NCBI GenBank assembly: GCA_902783815.1
Contig: CACZSM010000265.1
Location: forward strand, 1 to 6,713
Reading direction: 5' to 3'
Source of the DNA: an uncultured Ruminococcus sp.
Lineage (GTDB): Bacteria; Bacillota; Clostridia; Oscillospirales; Acutalibacteraceae
DNA length: 6,713 nt
Below the pieces are notes generated by a model. The model made no database searches. It was not told the DNA's origin and saw only the letters and a program-made list of their open reading frames with translations. Made by a program: the position numbers and the translations under genes. Shown in pieces: positions 5,169 through 6,713 of this stretch (positions are counted from its first letter, which is position 1; the number at the start of each line of letters is the position of its first letter).

Positions 5169-6380
5169 ATGAAAACTCAGAAACAGAAAAAACATACAGC
5201 ATTAAAGAAAACCGTTTCCGTTGCAGTAATGGGCTCGATTTGTCTGGCAGCTGCTTTCTCTGTTGCAGCTTTCTCAAAAACAGTTACAGTCGATGAAAAC
5301 AGCACTGTAACAATTGATACTATGAATACAGATACAAGCAAGGTCGCAGCAGTTGGCAGCATCCCGGTAAGTGATGAACTCCTGCGTGGAAAGACATCTG
5401 ATATCAACGACAATATCATGAGTACTCTTATCACTGCTTCAACAGAAAAGACTGATAAGGTTGAAAAGGAAGAAAGCACTGTTCTTCTTTTCAATGACGA
5501 AGCTGAGGTTGCCCTCGGTGAGGATATGACCGAAAGCAGCGATGTTGAAATAAAGATCGCTGAATGGGTGTCAATAAATGTTGACATGAGAGGCAAGAAA
5601 ATGAAAAAGGATGTACCGGCTGGTACAGTTGCTGATGCTCTTGCTTACCTCAATATCAATATCACAAAGGACGATAAGCTGAGCGTAAGCAAGGATACAG
5701 TTCTTACAGATGGTCTTGATATCACTATCACAAGAACAGTTGTAAAGACTATTACAACTACTGAAGCTATTGATTATGATGTTATTTACAAGGATACCGA
5801 TGACCTTTATGAGGGTGAATCAGAGGTTTCTGTTGCAGGTGTTGAAGGCGAGCGTACAATCGTAACAAAGGAAACATACATCAACGGCAAAATGACAGAA
5901 GAAGTCGTTGTAAGCAATGAGATAACAAAGGAACCTGTAGATAAAGTCGTTCTTAACGGCACTGCTGAAAAGAAGGTAAACTACTCTTTGGGTTCAGTTG
6001 ATGTTGATGAGTCATCAAATATTATCTATGACATATACGGCAACGCTCTGACTTATACTTCTGTTCACACTGGTTCAAGTACAGCTTACACAGCTCCTTA
6101 CGGCGCTCTTACCGCTACAGGCAGACTTGCTCGTTATGGTGTTGTTGCTGTCAACCCTAACATCATCCCTTACGGTTCTATCCTTTATATCGTAACAGAT
6201 GACGGTTTCGTTTATGGCTATGCAGTAGCTGGTGACACAGGTGGGTTCATCTACAACGGTACTAACACTGTCGTTGACCTCTACTTCGATACATATGATG
6301 AGTGCTGCTACTTCGGCAGAAGAAACATTCATGTATATGTTCTTTCAGGTGTGTCTGAGGACGCAACATATTACAACTAA
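5169..6380 (+). CDS. DUF348-G5-3D domain protein, probable secreted or anchored peptidoglycan hydrolase (YabE/RpfB-like)
   Basis: A 403-residue exported protein. After a lysine-rich N-terminus comes a hydrophobic helix (about 15-35), a signal peptide or anchor. A low-complexity Thr/Ser/Asp-rich stretch (37-130), perhaps with a degenerate first DUF348 repeat, leads to a DUF348 ubiquitin-like domain (about 133-188, ending DITITRT), a G5 domain (about 191-265, ending VVLNGT) that in other proteins binds wall polymers, and a C-terminal 3D domain (about 303-395). The 3D domain is a double-psi barrel related to MltA and found in muralytic Sps/YabE/YocH proteins. Seen in it are TAYTA (305-309), TATG (315-318), NPNIIPYG (from 329), GDTGG with D356, VDLYFD with D370, and FGRR. 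The first Asp of the usual triad is Asn (N329), so lytic activity is not assured. The start has AAGGAG 7 nt upstream. It is monocistronic, with a consensus promoter and a strong terminator, suggesting high expression. Confidence 0.93.
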   Translation: MKTQKQKKHTALKKTVSVAVMGSICLAAAFSVAAFSKTVTVDENSTVTIDTMNTDTSKVAAVGSIPVSDELLRGKTSDINDNIMSTLITASTEKTDKVEKEESTVLLFNDEAEVALGEDMTESSDVEIKIAEWVSINVDMRGKKMKKDVPAGTVADALAYLNINITKDDKLSVSKDTVLTDGLDITITRTVVKTITTTEAIDYDVIYKDTDDLYEGESEVSVAGVEGERTIVTKETYINGKMTEEVVVSNEITKEPVDKVVLNGTAEKKVNYSLGSVDVDESSNIIYDIYGNALTYTSVHTGSSTAYTAPYGALTATGRLARYGVVAVNPNIIPYGSILYIVTDDGFVYGYAVAGDTGGFIYNGTNTVVDLYFDTYDECCYFGRRNIHVYVLSGVSEDATYYN

Positions 6381-6393
6381 TAATTTTCAGCGG

Positions 6394-6429
6394 CGCATGA
6401 GGAGTATTACTTCTTATGCGTCCTTTTTT
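6394..6429 (+). terminator. Intrinsic terminator of the 3D-domain gene
   Basis: An 11-bp stem (6394-6404 with 6410-6420, including two G-T pairs) has a 5-nt loop TATTA and is followed by TCC and six T (6421-6429). It begins 14 bp after the stop codon. Confidence 0.92.
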
Positions 6430-6577
6430 ACTGTCTGCGATCATTTGTATTTTTCAGGAATCCACTGTCTTTATATTCCTTTTGATTTGTCATACATTCA
6501 GTATATATCTCTCAGAAACCATTTGTTTATTGTGTAAAATGCCTATAATCTGTATATTTATTTTTTATTTTATCGTT

Positions 6578-6597
6578 ATAATTCATAATTGAATTAT
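6578..6597. promoter_or_regulatory. Palindrome over the tRNA-Pro promoter -35 box
   Basis: ATAATTCA (6578-6585) and TGAATTAT (6590-6597) are perfect 8-bp arms around TAAT. The right arm overlaps the -35 hexamer of the tRNA promoter. It could be an operator or simply chance, as almost all bases are A or T. Confidence 0.3.
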
Positions 6598-6617
6598 CTA
6601 CTCTTTTATGATAGAAT
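6589..6617 (+). promoter_or_regulatory. Promoter of tRNA-Pro
   Basis: TTGAAT (6589-6594), a 17-bp spacer and TAGAAT (6612-6617), with TG one base before the -10 (6609-6610, extended -10). The start is expected near 6624, about 7 nt before the mature tRNA. A second TATAAT (6544-6549) further upstream has only a poorly spaced -35 candidate. Confidence 0.8.
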
Positions 6618-6630
6618 ATTATAGTGATTT

Positions 6631-6704
6631 CCGGGTGTAGCGCAGATTGGTAGCGCGCTTGAATGGGGTTCAAGAGGCCGCAGGTTCGACTCCTGTCACT
6701 CGGA
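6631..6704 (+). tRNA. tRNA-Pro (anticodon GGG)
   Basis: A complete 74-nt cloverleaf. The acceptor stem is 6631-6637 with 6697-6703 (one G-T pair), with discriminator A at 6704. The D stem GCGC is 6640-6643 with 6653-6656, and the loop contains GG (6649-6650). The anticodon stem is 6658-6662 with 6670-6674, and the loop carries T33, anticodon GGG (6665-6667) and G37. The T stem is 6680-6684 with 6692-6696 around TTCGACT. C1-G72 with A73, G37 and anticodon GGG are all proline identity features. It reads codons CCC and CCU. The 3' CCA is not encoded (CTCG follows), so it must be added by the CCA-adding enzyme. The window ends 9 bp further on, so a following tRNA in the same transcript cannot be excluded. 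Confidence 0.97.
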
Positions 6705-6713
6705 CTCGAAAAA

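Noticed and set aside
6631..6713. tRNA gene as an attachment site for an integrated element
   Set aside because: No integrase gene and no repeat of the tRNA 3' end is present in the window.

Overview
The window looks like a chromosomal segment of an anaerobic, low-GC Gram-positive bacterium of the Clostridia, most likely Ruminococcus or a near relative (Oscillospiraceae). This is inferred from the protein families: a periplasmic-binding-domain hybrid histidine kinase with two receivers, and a DUF348-G5-3D cell-wall protein. AT-rich intergenic DNA, GGAGG-type ribosome binding sites and a tRNA gene without an encoded CCA fit this. No 16S or other decisive marker is present.

Layout, left to right. 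Two small genes on the minus strand form a probable two-gene operon, read from about 950 towards 35: a MmcQ/YjbR-family protein, then a GNAT acetyltransferase. A 231-bp divergent intergenic region separates them from a large plus-strand gene (1180-4407) for a 1075-residue membrane hybrid sensor kinase: signal peptide, two tandem extracytoplasmic solute-binding (Venus flytrap) domains, one TM helix, HisKA, HATPase and two receiver domains. It ends in a strong intrinsic terminator (4479-4530).

Next comes about 530 bp of very AT-rich DNA with no credible gene (4531-5056). It holds several inverted and direct repeats: a 16-bp palindrome, a nested hairpin and a stem-loop beside an operator-like dyad. 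It leads into a near-perfect sigma-A promoter (TTGACA-N17-TATAAT) and a roughly 76-nt leader with a hairpin. These drive a secreted or anchored DUF348-G5-3D protein (5169-6380), probably a peptidoglycan hydrolase of the YabE/RpfB type, closed by its own terminator (6394-6429). The window ends with tRNA-Pro(GGG) behind a recognisable extended -10 promoter.

The kinase, the wall protein and the tRNA each appear to be independent transcription units. The kinase has no adjacent response regulator, HPt protein or transporter, so its output partner and ligand source are elsewhere. I see no mobile element, CRISPR array, phage gene or clearly new multi-gene system. The most interesting points are the asymmetry between the two sensor lobes (eight cysteines and lost ligand signatures in the second, none lost in the first), the Asn in place of the first of the three name-giving Asp residues of the 3D domain, and the structured intergenic region upstream of the wall protein gene.
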